A stretch of DNA of 64,000 nucleotides from an uncultured Bacteroidota bacterium (GTDB lineage: Bacteria; Bacteroidota; Bacteroidia; B-17B0; Aurantibacillaceae): NCBI GenBank assembly GCA_937873155.1, contig CALMVZ010000012.1, positions 124,001 through 188,000 on the forward strand, in the 5' to 3' direction. A program made the position numbers and the translations under genes. The notes under the pieces are model-generated. The model was not told the DNA's origin and made no database searches. It worked only from the letters and a program-made list of their open reading frames with translations. Below, one piece after another: positions 9,503 through 17,113 of the stretch (positions are counted from its first letter, which is position 1; each line of letters opens with the position of its first letter).

Positions 9503-10162
9503 TTATTCCTTTTTACCAAATCCGAACATATACCCTACCTGTAAACCAAATAACAGATTTTTACCTGTCTGTCCGTTTTCAGCAAGCACTCCGCTAAAAA
9601 CATTTTTAAAACCTGTAGTACCAAAAATTGATATTTGAATTATATCTACATCTAAGCGGGAAATATTCAACCCGACACTTGCCAATACCCCAAAATCGTT
9701 AGGTTCAGAATCATCAATTAAATTATAAGCTTCATAATTATTTACTCTTTGTGAATTTAACAGTATACTGTAGATTCCCGCCGCACTAAAGCACAGCCGA
9801 CTTTTTTTAAAGATTTCTTTGGTTTGAAAAGACATGCCGGGACAAATATCCAGGTACTCGAATCTGTACCTGGGATCGTAAGTATGTATTCCTTTATCAA
9901 ATATAGCACCTCTTTGCTGATAAGACAGAGCCAGATTTATTCCCCATCTATCTTTTAATACGTATAAAAAATTTAAACCTGTTCCGCTACTTGATTTTAT
10001 GGAATAAACAGGTAACTCGGTTCCCTGATGCGCGTTTGCTGTTTTAACCCCATAGTATGTAGAGCCTCCCACACAATAATGTGCGCCAACTTTAAAACCG
10101 GTTTGTGCGCTTGCAAAAAACAAAAGCGCAACAAATAACATTAGTAAAACTGATCTCCGCAT
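9503..10162 (-). CDS. Outer-membrane beta-barrel domain protein
   Basis: 219 residues with a signal peptide (ending near FASAQ) followed by alternating aromatic/glycine strands and a C-terminal FGLQVGYMFGFG-like closing strand, as in PorT-family/OMP_b-brl proteins. It begins 1 nt after the multicopper oxidase stop on the same strand, so it is very probably in that operon. No substrate can be named. Confidence 0.65.
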   Translation of the reverse strand: MRRSVLLMLFVALLFFASAQTGFKVGAHYCVGGSTYYGVKTANAHQGTELPVYSIKSSSGTGLNFLYVLKDRWGINLALSYQQRGAIFDKGIHTYDPRYRFEYLDICPGMSFQTKEIFKKSRLCFSAAGIYSILLNSQRVNNYEAYNLIDDSEPNDFGVLASVGLNISRLDVDIIQISIFGTTGFKNVFSGVLAENGQTGKNLLFGLQVGYMFGFGKKE

Positions 10163-10163
10163 T

Positions 10164-11651
10164 TTAAGTTATTTTATAATTTAACATCATACCACTATCT
10201 TCATGTTCCAAATTGTGACAATGAAATACAAATTTTCCCGGATTATTTGGAAAGGTCATGATTATTTTAACTTTTTCACCCGGCATACATAAAACAGTAT
10301 CTTTCCATCCGCTTTCGTGCGGAAGTATTACTCCCCTGCCGCCTGTACGTGATAAAACCTGGAAGTGAACTCCATGCAAATGCATCGGATGCAGATCAGG
10401 CCCATTAGAATTATCAAATTCCCAGATCTCAGTAGTTCCTGCGGTCACGGTTTCATCGATCCGCTCCATATCAAAAGATTTGCCTCCGATCTTATGAATA
10501 GAAGCTGAACTGGAGGCTCCTCCATGTCCGCCTGAGTGATCATTGGCAATTTCAAAATATCTTGTTTTTACAGATGATGTAGATGGGATCAGGGTAAATG
10601 TAGAAAGAGCAGTTGGGATAGAAAACGTTTCTGCTACTTGCTCACTGATAATAAACTTCATTACTTTAAACGATTCCTGTCCCTGTGATTCTCCTCCGTT
10701 AAAGGAATTACTTTGTAAATAAATTTCAGTTCCTAAGGCAATTGAACTAAAATCAACCAACACATCCGCTCTTTCTCCCGGAGATAACATTAAACTGCTC
10801 ACAGTTTGAGTTGCAGCCAGCAGCCCGCCATCGGAACCAATAATATAAAAATTTGATACGTTGGTAAATGACAGATCATACACTCTGGCATTTGAACCAT
10901 TCAATATCCTTAACCTGTAAATTTTTGTTTTAATGTTATGATAAGGTGACCAGGATCCGTTTACACAGATATGATCGCCAAAATAACCATTCATTACATC
11001 GGTCGGTTCCGGCGAGTAATTAAGACTTCCATCGGAATAGATACGTTTATCCTGTATTATTACAGGTAATTCAAATTCACCTGAAGGCAGGCCTAAGGCT
11101 GTTTCTTCAACATCATTCACAATAAACATTCCGGCTAATCCTTTATACACTTGTTTACCTGTGAGTAAATGCGGATGCGGATGAAACCAATAAGTTCCGG
11201 CACGCTGATTGATCGTAAATTGATAACTGAACGAACTGCCGGGAACGATCTTATTTTGCGGATGACCATCCATGCTTTCAGGGATTATCAATCCATGCCA
11301 ATGAATATTGCTTATCTCCTCCAGCTGATTCTTAAAATCTATATTTACATTTTGACCACTATTAACTTTTATCGTTGGTGATAATATACTATCGCCATAA
11401 CCTAGAACAACCGAGTTTTTACCTTTAATAACAGATGTAGTATTTTTCTTTGCCTTCAGCGAGATCCCGATACTTCCATCAACTATGGAAGGTAAGCGAA
11501 GAGGGTTATCAAAATTACCTGTACGCACAGAAATTGCCTTGGCTATTTTCATGCTTTTCTTCATACAACCCTCCAACAACCATGTGATACCACCGGTTAA
11601 AGTAAATAGAGTTGCACTGCCTGAAATCTTTAAAAATCTCTTTCTGTCCAT
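10164..11651 (-). CDS. Multicopper oxidase
   Basis: Three-cupredoxin laccase-like oxidase, 495 residues, exported (hydrophobic N-terminus; LLEGC at 26-29 could be a lipobox). All copper ligands can be read: H117-W-H119, H157-P-H159, H421xxH424xH426 and H477-C478-H479 with H483 and axial M488. So the type 1 and trinuclear centres look intact. A His/Gly loop (NDHSGGHGGASSSASIH) precedes the third domain. Family members oxidise Cu(I) or phenolics, or act as bilirubin-oxidase-like enzymes; the substrate cannot be decided here. Sits between a PKD lipoprotein and a barrel protein. Confidence 0.9.
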   Translation of the reverse strand: MDRKRFLKISGSATLFTLTGGITWLLEGCMKKSMKIAKAISVRTGNFDNPLRLPSIVDGSIGISLKAKKNTTSVIKGKNSVVLGYGDSILSPTIKVNSGQNVNIDFKNQLEEISNIHWHGLIIPESMDGHPQNKIVPGSSFSYQFTINQRAGTYWFHPHPHLLTGKQVYKGLAGMFIVNDVEETALGLPSGEFELPVIIQDKRIYSDGSLNYSPEPTDVMNGYFGDHICVNGSWSPYHNIKTKIYRLRILNGSNARVYDLSFTNVSNFYIIGSDGGLLAATQTVSSLMLSPGERADVLVDFSSIALGTEIYLQSNSFNGGESQGQESFKVMKFIISEQVAETFSIPTALSTFTLIPSTSSVKTRYFEIANDHSGGHGGASSSASIHKIGGKSFDMERIDETVTAGTTEIWEFDNSNGPDLHPMHLHGVHFQVLSRTGGRGVILPHESGWKDTVLCMPGEKVKIIMTFPNNPGKFVFHCHNLEHEDSGMMLNYKIT

Positions 11652-11697
11652 TTATGATGCTTATAGCAGAATAATGTCCGGCTTTAATTAAAAAAAA

Positions 11698-12012
11698 TCA
11701 GTTAACTGTTACTGTTACAGTTTTCTCATCTTCTTTCTTACTGTTTTTTGAAACAGCTTTCAATTTTGCAGTATAAGTTCCTGCGTTATTATACACATGA
11801 GAAGCGGATGCTGAATGAGCGCTTCCTCCGTCGCCAAAATCCCATTGGTAATGATGAGCGTTCTCCGAACAGCTTCCGTCAAATGAAATAGCTTGCCCCG
11901 CTATACCTGATTTACTGGCGCTATCAACACATGCAATTGGTTTTTTTGTGCAATTCGTAAACACTATTACCATGGTTACAAGCACTATCAGGATTAGTTT
12001 TTTAGTTTTCAT
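11698..12012 (-). CDS. PKD-domain lipoprotein
   Basis: 104 residues. Signal peptide and lipobox end at the Cys in VFTNCTKK. A single PKD domain follows, recognised by YQWDFGDGG and the closing YTAKLKAVS strand. PKD domains mediate protein or glycan contacts on the cell surface. It precedes the multicopper oxidase on the same strand with a 46-bp gap and may be co-transcribed. Confidence 0.75.
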   Translation of the reverse strand: MKTKKLILIVLVTMVIVFTNCTKKPIACVDSASKSGIAGQAISFDGSCSENAHHYQWDFGDGGSAHSASASHVYNNAGTYTAKLKAVSKNSKKEDEKTVTVTVN

Positions 12013-12268
12013 CTTTATTCTTTTTAATTATCATTTATAGTTATAACGTATTACTAAGATTTTTATTAAACAGACTATGTATTTCGATACACGAATATAC
12101 GAAAAGACATTAAAGACTGTTAATCTATGCTGAAAGAATATGTTTTGCTGTGTGTTCGTAATCACCAAATAAAGGTTCATTATCCCCTTTCAGCGAATAT
12201 TTCTAATTTTCCATCGTTTCGCAAATATTTTTGTTTTTTAAATGCGTTAAATTTAATCTCCACACTAC

Positions 12269-12439
12269 ATGAAAACTTCTCGTAACACTACAGGCAAACA
12301 AAGCAAACAGGGCAATTCCAAAAAAAACAGACCAGAGATCAGGGATGATATGGACAGCCGCAAACAAAAAGAAGCCGGCTACAAAGGCGACAAGAGCAAA
12401 AAGGGAGACCGGAAGAAGTTGGTGAAGGCCAAAAAATAA
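12269..12439 (+). CDS. Small Lys-rich basic protein, 56 aa
   Basis: An open frame from ATG to TAA encoding 56 residues, of which about one third are Lys or Arg (begins MKTSRNTTGKQSK, ends KKLVKAKK). It is highly charged with no hydrophobic stretch. A perfect -7 box TATTTTTG lies at 12226-12233, giving a leader of about 30 nt. It could be a nucleic-acid-binding or ribosome-associated microprotein; I do not recognise the family. Supported by the promoter and by coding-like codon use only. Confidence 0.45.
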   Translation: MKTSRNTTGKQSKQGNSKKNRPEIRDDMDSRKQKEAGYKGDKSKKGDRKKLVKAKK

Positions 12440-12861
12440 TTCTGTAACCCTTTACATTAATTGCAGGTTTTAAATAATCTAAATGTTTAGATAAAACTTG
12501 TTGCAATGAGCCGGCCTCATTTAATAATTATAGGTATTTATACTCAATATATCGTTTTAGTTTTATTAATCGTTTAATTAAAATTGGTTTGCAACTTATT
12601 TGATGTACATTTACCATACACCAAATTTATCCTTAGAATTTGTATTAATCCGATGATGAGCGAAATCATCCCGTCCATCCGGGCGGGCGCCCTAATGCTC
12701 GGTAAACAACCGGACAACATCTTCCTTTTCTACAGGATGGAGCATTTCAAAATAACTCTGCATTTAACTTCTTCCACTCACGTTTAAGGTAGAAGATATT
12801 TTATACCCAATTTTTTCACTCGGGTAAAGGTACAAATTGAGAAAATACGGATGAAATGTTA
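12440..12861. other. Gene-free spacer
   Basis: No convincing gene. A 67-codon plus-strand frame (12584-12787) has no good start signal and no recognisable domain. A GC-rich patch (12675-12691) stands out from the AT-rich background. Short minus-strand fragments (for example HPVEKEDVVRLFTEH) may be decayed coding sequence, but I could not assign them. Confidence 0.4.
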
Positions 12862-13653
12862 CTATTTTGAGAGCTTTAATATTCGTAAAGCTCCATTCAT
12901 AACTAATAAAAAAACAATACTACCGACAATCAGATCAGGGAATTTCGATTTGGTAAAGTATACAGCTATCCCTGCTGCAATAACCCCAAGATTGACAATA
13001 ACATCGTTGCTTGTAAAAATAACACTCGCTTGCATGTGCGCCTCCTTACTTTTCTGTTTTTGCAATAAATAGAGCGAAGCCGCATTTCCGATAAGTGCTA
13101 AAAAAGAAATAATTATCATAGTTTGAAAGGCAGGCACTTCCTCAAAGCCCAAAAATCTTCGCATTACTTCCGCCAATCCGAATATCGCAAGTGCCATTTG
13201 AAAGTAACCACTGACTTTGGCAATTTTCTTTTTCTTTGAAGCAATATGGCCGATAGCATACAAACTTAGGCTATAAACAATCGCGTCGGCGAACATATCC
13301 AAGCTGTCGGCAACTAAACCCATTGATCTTGAAAAGAATCCGGTAATTATTTCTACTAGAAAAAAACCGAAATTGATCAGCAATACAGTCCATAAAAGTT
13401 TCTTTTCATTATCAAGATCGCCTACGGAAACTACGTCCTGGCTCTCCTCGGTGTTGAACAATGTAGAACCTAAATTCAGTTCATTCAGAGCATTTTTAAT
13501 TGCAGTTGGATCTCCTTCGTGATACACATAAAGGTTTCGCTTCGGAATATCAAAATCCAATTTATTAAAACTTAATCCTTGAAGTTTCATGCGGATCATG
13601 TTTTCCTCCGAAGGGCAATCCATTTTCGAGATATGAAAAGTTGTTTTTTTCAT
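12862..13653 (-). CDS. CDF-type cation transporter with N-terminal HMA-like domain
   Basis: 263 residues. Residues 1-70 look like a heavy-metal-associated ferredoxin fold with a single Cys (SKMDCPSEE). Then come six membrane segments of the cation diffusion facilitator family, with DxxxD in SMGLVADSLDMFAD and a second, asymmetric metal site NDVIVN in TM5. The usual cytoplasmic C-terminal domain is missing, so the HMA-like domain may replace it. Exports a divalent metal; which one is unknown. It has its own leaderless-type promoter and sits at the end of the leftward sulfur arm. Confidence 0.75.
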   Translation of the reverse strand: MKKTTFHISKMDCPSEENMIRMKLQGLSFNKLDFDIPKRNLYVYHEGDPTAIKNALNELNLGSTLFNTEESQDVVSVGDLDNEKKLLWTVLLINFGFFLVEIITGFFSRSMGLVADSLDMFADAIVYSLSLYAIGHIASKKKKIAKVSGYFQMALAIFGLAEVMRRFLGFEEVPAFQTMIIISFLALIGNAASLYLLQKQKSKEAHMQASVIFTSNDVIVNLGVIAAGIAVYFTKSKFPDLIVGSIVFLLVMNGALRILKLSK

Positions 13654-13658
13654 ACTTA

Positions 13659-13666
13659 CAAAAGTA
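13659..13666 (-). promoter_or_regulatory. -7 element of the CDF gene, leaderless geometry
   Basis: On the minus strand TACTTTTG ends 5 nt before the ATG at 13653. A second candidate TAnnTTTG-like word lies just upstream. Confidence 0.45.
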
Positions 13667-13727
13667 CAAAACGTAAGAAGAAAAGACTATCAAGAAATGA
13701 ACACTGCCACCCTAAGACCAGCAAAAC

Positions 13728-13753
13728 AACAAGTCACTCGTGAGTGACTTGTT
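13728..13753 (-). terminator. Perfect 12-bp hairpin after the rhodanese gene
   Basis: AACAAGTCACTC and GAGTGACTTGTT are exact inverse complements separated by GT. It lies 7 bp past the rhodanese stop; the minus strand then reads GTTTTG, a weak U-tract. Probably the terminator of the leftward operon, though so perfect a palindrome could also be an operator. Confidence 0.55.
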
Positions 13754-13759
13754 ACAGTT

Positions 13760-14077
13760 TCATTTTGCCTTTTTATTATCATTCTCCATCCAGCCGAAAG
13801 TGCCCCCATCTAAAAAGTAAATGTCATTTTTACTGTTTTCCCGCAGATACTTTGCCGCGCGCTCTGAGCGTCCGCCGCCCTTGCCACAAGCGGTAACAAT
13901 AATTTTACCGGGTTCAGGAATAAAGATTCCCGTCTCAATAACTTCAATAGGTAGGTTTCCTGCGAACGAAATATGCTTTTCATTATACTCATCTTTGCTT
14001 CTCACATCAAGCACCATGATGTTTTCTTTATCCTCCAGCAACTGCTTTAGTTCGGCACGAGTTATAGTTGTTTTCAT
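13760..14077 (-). CDS. Single-domain rhodanese (sulfurtransferase)
   Basis: 105 residues, one rhodanese domain, no signal peptide, so cytoplasmic. The CH2A motif VLDVRSKDEY is at 22-31 and the active-site Cys is C64 in VTACGKGGGRSERAA. It would move sulfane sulfur between a persulfide and acceptors. The start overlaps the end of the MFS gene by about 50 nt in another frame, indicating coupled expression. Last gene of the leftward arm. Confidence 0.85.
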   Translation of the reverse strand: MKTTITRAELKQLLEDKENIMVLDVRSKDEYNEKHISFAGNLPIEVIETGIFIPEPGKIIVTACGKGGGRSERAAKYLRENSKNDIYFLDGGTFGWMENDNKKAK

Positions 14078-15335
14078 GTTGTTTATTTTGTTTGGGTCTT
14101 TTGAAAATCCAATCGGTCAATTTAGGCGATGAAGTTTTGCAGCGCATTCTGTTTTCAATTACCAGTGACGATGCAACAGTTAATACTCCAATTACAATAA
14201 CCGAGGCATTGATACCGAAGGCATCGGCAATAATTCCTGTAAGAATTGCGCCAATAGCATATCCTAAATCCCGCCATAAACGGAATACTCCTAAACTTTT
14301 CGGACGATCATGGGGGTTTGTGTTTTCAGCTACAGTGGCAAGAAATGTAGGATATACCATTGCTGTTCCCCAACCCAGAATAGAAGCCAGGATGATGAAG
14401 TGTGAAAAAGTTGAAGCGAAAATCATAGCTAAAAGCGCAATGCCCTGCATGAACATTCCCCAAAATAACATGCTCTTCTTGCAAAATATGTCCGACATCT
14501 TTCCTGTGAACAACTGCCCAATTCCCCAGACTGCAGGATAAACGGCTGTAATAATGGCGATTTCCGAAAGCTCAAAATTTTTCTCTGCTAATAAAATAGG
14601 CAATAAACCCCATGTCATGCCATCATTTAAATTGTTGATCAAACCTGCCTGCGTTACTGAACCAAGGTTACGATCAAATAGTGTCGTGTCCCAAAAAACA
14701 TTTTTTAATTTAGATATATTGCTAGTTCCTGCTTCTTTCGCCACATGACGTTTCGTGTCTTTCACCAGCAACCAAGAAGACAACAGTCCGGCAATTGATA
14801 AAACGATGCCGATGTAAAACGGATAAGGTCTTAGCCCGAACTCGCTTGCCACCATTCCGGTTGCAAAAGCAACAACAGCTACTGCTAAGTATCCGGCAAA
14901 TTCATTTAATCCCATAGCAAAGCCTCTGTCTCTTTCACCCACTAAATCAATTTTCATAACAACGGTGCTGCTCCAGGTTAAACCCTGATTAATCCCTAAA
15001 AGGATGTTAGCAGCTATAATCCAATTCCAATTATCTGCTATCATAAGTAAAAATGGAACCGGAATTGCAAACAGCCAGCCGGTAACCAAAAGATTTTTTC
15101 TTCCGAATTTATTGGCCAATGCACCGGTAAAATAATTGGTAAGTGCCTTCACGATTCCAAAAACAATGATAAACGAAAGTATCGCAGTTTTGGCTGCAAT
15201 GTGAAATTCTGCCTCTGCGATGTTCGGCAATATAGAACGTTCAAGTCCAACCATGCCGCCGACGAAGGCATTTACGACAACCAACAAAATGAACTGGTTC
15301 AGGTTTTCCTTTAATCCAAGTTTAATATTGTTCAT
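14028..15335 (-). CDS. MFS transporter
   Basis: 435 residues from the preferred ATG (MNNIKLGLKENL); another in-frame ATG lies 27 nt upstream. Twelve hydrophobic segments with the MFS loop motif GALANKFGRKNLL between TM2 and TM3. It is embedded between sulfur genes, so it may move a sulfur compound or metabolite, but the sequence does not tell which. It overlaps its upstream neighbour by about 14 nt and the downstream rhodanese by about 50 nt. Confidence 0.85.
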   Translation of the reverse strand: MNNIKLGLKENLNQFILLVVVNAFVGGMVGLERSILPNIAEAEFHIAAKTAILSFIIVFGIVKALTNYFTGALANKFGRKNLLVTGWLFAIPVPFLLMIADNWNWIIAANILLGINQGLTWSSTVVMKIDLVGERDRGFAMGLNEFAGYLAVAVVAFATGMVASEFGLRPYPFYIGIVLSIAGLLSSWLLVKDTKRHVAKEAGTSNISKLKNVFWDTTLFDRNLGSVTQAGLINNLNDGMTWGLLPILLAEKNFELSEIAIITAVYPAVWGIGQLFTGKMSDIFCKKSMLFWGMFMQGIALLAMIFASTFSHFIILASILGWGTAMVYPTFLATVAENTNPHDRPKSLGVFRLWRDLGYAIGAILTGIIADAFGINASVIVIGVLTVASSLVIENRMRCKTSSPKLTDWIFKRPKQNKQHENNYNSCRTKAVAGG

Positions 15336-15777
15336 CCGTTTTTGATCGTATTGATTTATCAAAAATCGCAGTCGTATCTACCCATCTGCTTTCTCCTCGC
15401 ACACTTGCTGAATCCTTTATTCGGGTTTGCAAACTATTTCTCAATTCAAGTCCCAGATTAAAAGCTTCCCTCCTGTCTTTTGTTTCGTGCACAACTATTC
15501 TCCGGTTTTTATGATGCACTAGGCTGACCTGGTAATAGGAATGATCATTGTTCTCATACTCCTCGATCGAGCAGGCTTCACATTTCGCAAACAGTTGTTT
15601 AAAGACAAGCACGTAATCTATTTTAGGTAAGGGCAAAGATTCGCCCCACCGGAAAATTCCCAAGAAGCTTTCCTGTAATTTATAGCTTCGTTTATCAGGA
15701 TCAACGAAAGTTGCAAACTGCCTCAACCAATTACTTATTGCATTTCTATTGCCTTTTATTATACCGGGGTAATTCAT
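15322..15777 (-). CDS. Hypothetical protein, 151 aa
   Basis: Soluble protein with no signal peptide and no domain I recognise. It contains two Cys in FAKCEACSIEEYE and a basic central segment (VHHKNRRIVVHETKDRREA). It begins 1 nt after the small membrane gene and overlaps the MFS start, so it is a fixed member of this operon and presumably works with the sulfur genes. Confidence 0.65.
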   Translation of the reverse strand: MNYPGIIKGNRNAISNWLRQFATFVDPDKRSYKLQESFLGIFRWGESLPLPKIDYVLVFKQLFAKCEACSIEEYENNDHSYYQVSLVHHKNRRIVVHETKDRREAFNLGLELRNSLQTRIKDSASVRGESRWVDTTAIFDKSIRSKTDEQY

Positions 15778-15778
15778 A

Positions 15779-16012
15779 CTAATTTCCTTTCCTGTTTGCG
15801 TTTGGATTCACATCGCACGCTCCTGCCCCACAACAGCCTGTGTTGAAAAAGGCCTGCGCGAATAACATTAAACCAAGAGTCCCTAACAGCCAATCAGAAT
15901 TTATGATGGATCCTGTAAGCACAACTATTCCAAGGCCAAGTCGAAGAAATCGGGCAAAGTTCCATCCATACAGTAACATGTTTTTTAAATAATCTCTTTT
16001 ATACCAGTTCAT
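15779..16012 (-). CDS. YgaP-like (DUF2892) small membrane protein
   Basis: 77 residues with two hydrophobic segments: NFARFLRLGLGIVVLTGSI, then LLGTLGLMLFAQAF followed by the Cys-rich NTGCCGAGACDV. This matches the DUF2892 membrane half of YgaP, a membrane rhodanese, here without its rhodanese domain. It is the first gene of the leftward arm, preceded by a palindromic operator and a -7-like box. Confidence 0.75.
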   Translation of the reverse strand: MNWYKRDYLKNMLLYGWNFARFLRLGLGIVVLTGSIINSDWLLGTLGLMLFAQAFFNTGCCGAGACDVNPNANRKGN

Positions 16013-16037
16013 GTTTTGATCGTTTTACTTTCTTATA

Positions 16038-16045
16038 CAAATTTC
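16038..16045 (-). promoter_or_regulatory. -7-like box of the leftward sulfur operon
   Basis: Minus strand GAAATTTG, one mismatch to TAnnTTTG, 25 nt before the ATG at 16012. Its inner end is 36.5 bp from the centre of the palindrome at 16067-16082. There is no TTTG at -33, as expected for an activator-dependent promoter. Confidence 0.45.
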
Positions 16046-16066
16046 CTCATAAACTTCTCCTGACTC

Positions 16067-16082
16067 TGTAACATTTGTTGCA
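16067..16082. promoter_or_regulatory. Crp/Fnr-type operator, leftward arm
   Basis: TGTAACATTTGTTGCA: inverted repeat TGTAAC-N4-GTTGCA with one mismatch. Its position is near -41.5 from the start predicted by the box at 16038-16045. Confidence 0.6.
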
Positions 16083-16126
16083 TACGTCTTTCTATGGAAA
16101 CTAAAAGCTCAGATTTACACCAGTTA

Positions 16127-16142
16127 GGTAACATTTGTAACC
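16127..16142. promoter_or_regulatory. Crp/Fnr-type operator of tauE
   Basis: GGTAACATTTGTAACC, the same half-sites with one mismatch per arm pair. Its centre is 37.5 bp from the end of the -7-like box GACCTTTG at 16165-16172, upstream of tauE. Confidence 0.6.
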
Positions 16143-16190
16143 GTTCGGCAAACAGATCTATGCTGACCTTTGTCTCATTAAATTTTTGAA

Positions 16191-17009
16191 ATGGAAGTAT
16201 TAGGTTATCTGTCATCAATCATTATTGGAATTTCACTTGGATTAATTGGCGGAGGCGGCTCTATTCTCACAGTGCCTGTATTGGTGTACCTGTTAGGAGT
16301 GAACCCTGTAACTGCTACTGCTTATTCATTGTTTATTGTTGGAACCAGCAGTCTTTTTGGCGTATGGCCAAAATACAAGCAGGGATTAGTTGATCTTAAA
16401 ACCGCTGTTGTCTTCGGAATCCCATCCATCGCGGCGGTTTTCGCCACAAGGAAATTCATAGTACCCGCGATACCTTCTGATGTTTTTCATGTTGGAGAAT
16501 TCGTAGTTACAAAAGCTATTCTGATGATGGTACTATTCGCTGTCTTAATGGTGGCGGCTTCCATCTCAATGATAAAAGAAAAGAAGAAAGAAGATATAGA
16601 AGAAAACGAGCCGCAAAATTTTAATTACCCGCTGATCCTCGTTGAGGGCGGCATAGTTGGTGTTTTAACAGGACTCGTGGGCGCTGGAGGCGGATTTCTT
16701 ATCATTCCTGCGCTTGTGATGTTAAGCAAACTCTCAATGAAAAAAGCCGTAGGCACTTCATTGCTCATTATTGCAGCTAAATCATTGATTGGGTTCATAG
16801 GTGACACAATTTCAGATTCGGCAAGTATGAATTGGATTTTATTATTAAGTGTAACGGGCCTTGCTATCGTAGGAATACTCGTTGGTAATCTTTTATCAAA
16901 AAAAATAGACGGAAATAAACTGAAGAAAGGTTTCGGATGGTTTGTCCTTGTTATGGGCGCCTATATTCTACTTAACGAACTAGTGCTTAAATCAGGTGGT
17001 GGACATTAG
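16191..17009 (+). CDS. TauE/SafE family sulfite or sulfur-compound exporter
   Basis: 272 residues in two repeated halves of about four membrane segments each. The glycine-rich repeat signatures GISLGLIGGGGSILTVP (N-terminal half) and GLVGAGGGFLIIPALV (C-terminal half) define the family. Members export sulfite, sulfoacetate or related anions. In the staphylococcal cst locus a TauE protein accompanies CstB, the same pairing as here, which suggests export of sulfite or thiosulfate made by the next gene. It has its own operator and is separated from the next gene by a second regulated promoter. Confidence 0.88.
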   Translation: MEVLGYLSSIIIGISLGLIGGGGSILTVPVLVYLLGVNPVTATAYSLFIVGTSSLFGVWPKYKQGLVDLKTAVVFGIPSIAAVFATRKFIVPAIPSDVFHVGEFVVTKAILMMVLFAVLMVAASISMIKEKKKEDIEENEPQNFNYPLILVEGGIVGVLTGLVGAGGGFLIIPALVMLSKLSMKKAVGTSLLIIAAKSLIGFIGDTISDSASMNWILLLSVTGLAIVGILVGNLLSKKIDGNKLKKGFGWFVLVMGAYILLNELVLKSGGGH

Positions 17010-17025
17010 TGTAACAAAAGTTACA
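17010..17025. promoter_or_regulatory. Perfect Crp/Fnr-type palindrome, distal site
   Basis: TGTAACAAAAGTTACA: exact 6-bp inverted half-sites around AAAA. It is 29 bp upstream of the second site, centre to centre, and would sit near -70. Confidence 0.65.
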
Positions 17026-17038
17026 GATCAATTTTGAG

Positions 17039-17054
17039 AGTAACTTTTGTAACG
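17039..17054. promoter_or_regulatory. Crp/Fnr-type operator, proximal site
   Basis: AGTAACTTTTGTAACG, imperfect copy of the same palindrome. Its centre (17046.5) is 36.5 bp from the end of the -7 box, placing it at about -41.5. Confidence 0.65.
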
Positions 17055-17075
17055 GATAAAGGAAAAACGATAGGG

Positions 17076-17083
17076 TAATTTTG
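17076..17083 (+). promoter_or_regulatory. -7 element of the persulfide dioxygenase operon
   Basis: TAATTTTG is a perfect TAnnTTTG match. No TTTG is present at -33; two Crp/Fnr-type palindromes take its place. The TTG inside the box is in frame with the gene but is not a credible start. Confidence 0.6.
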
Positions 17084-17113
17084 TATCATAAATCAAACAC
17101 AAAAATAAACAAT

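Noticed and set aside
12584-12787. 67-codon plus-strand frame
   Set aside because: No promoter or ribosome site, odd composition and no recognisable motif.
16033-16218. 61-codon minus-strand frame between the divergent sulfur operons
   Set aside because: It overlaps the tauE start and covers both operators and both -7-like boxes; no domain or ribosome site. The intergenic regulatory reading explains the sequence better.
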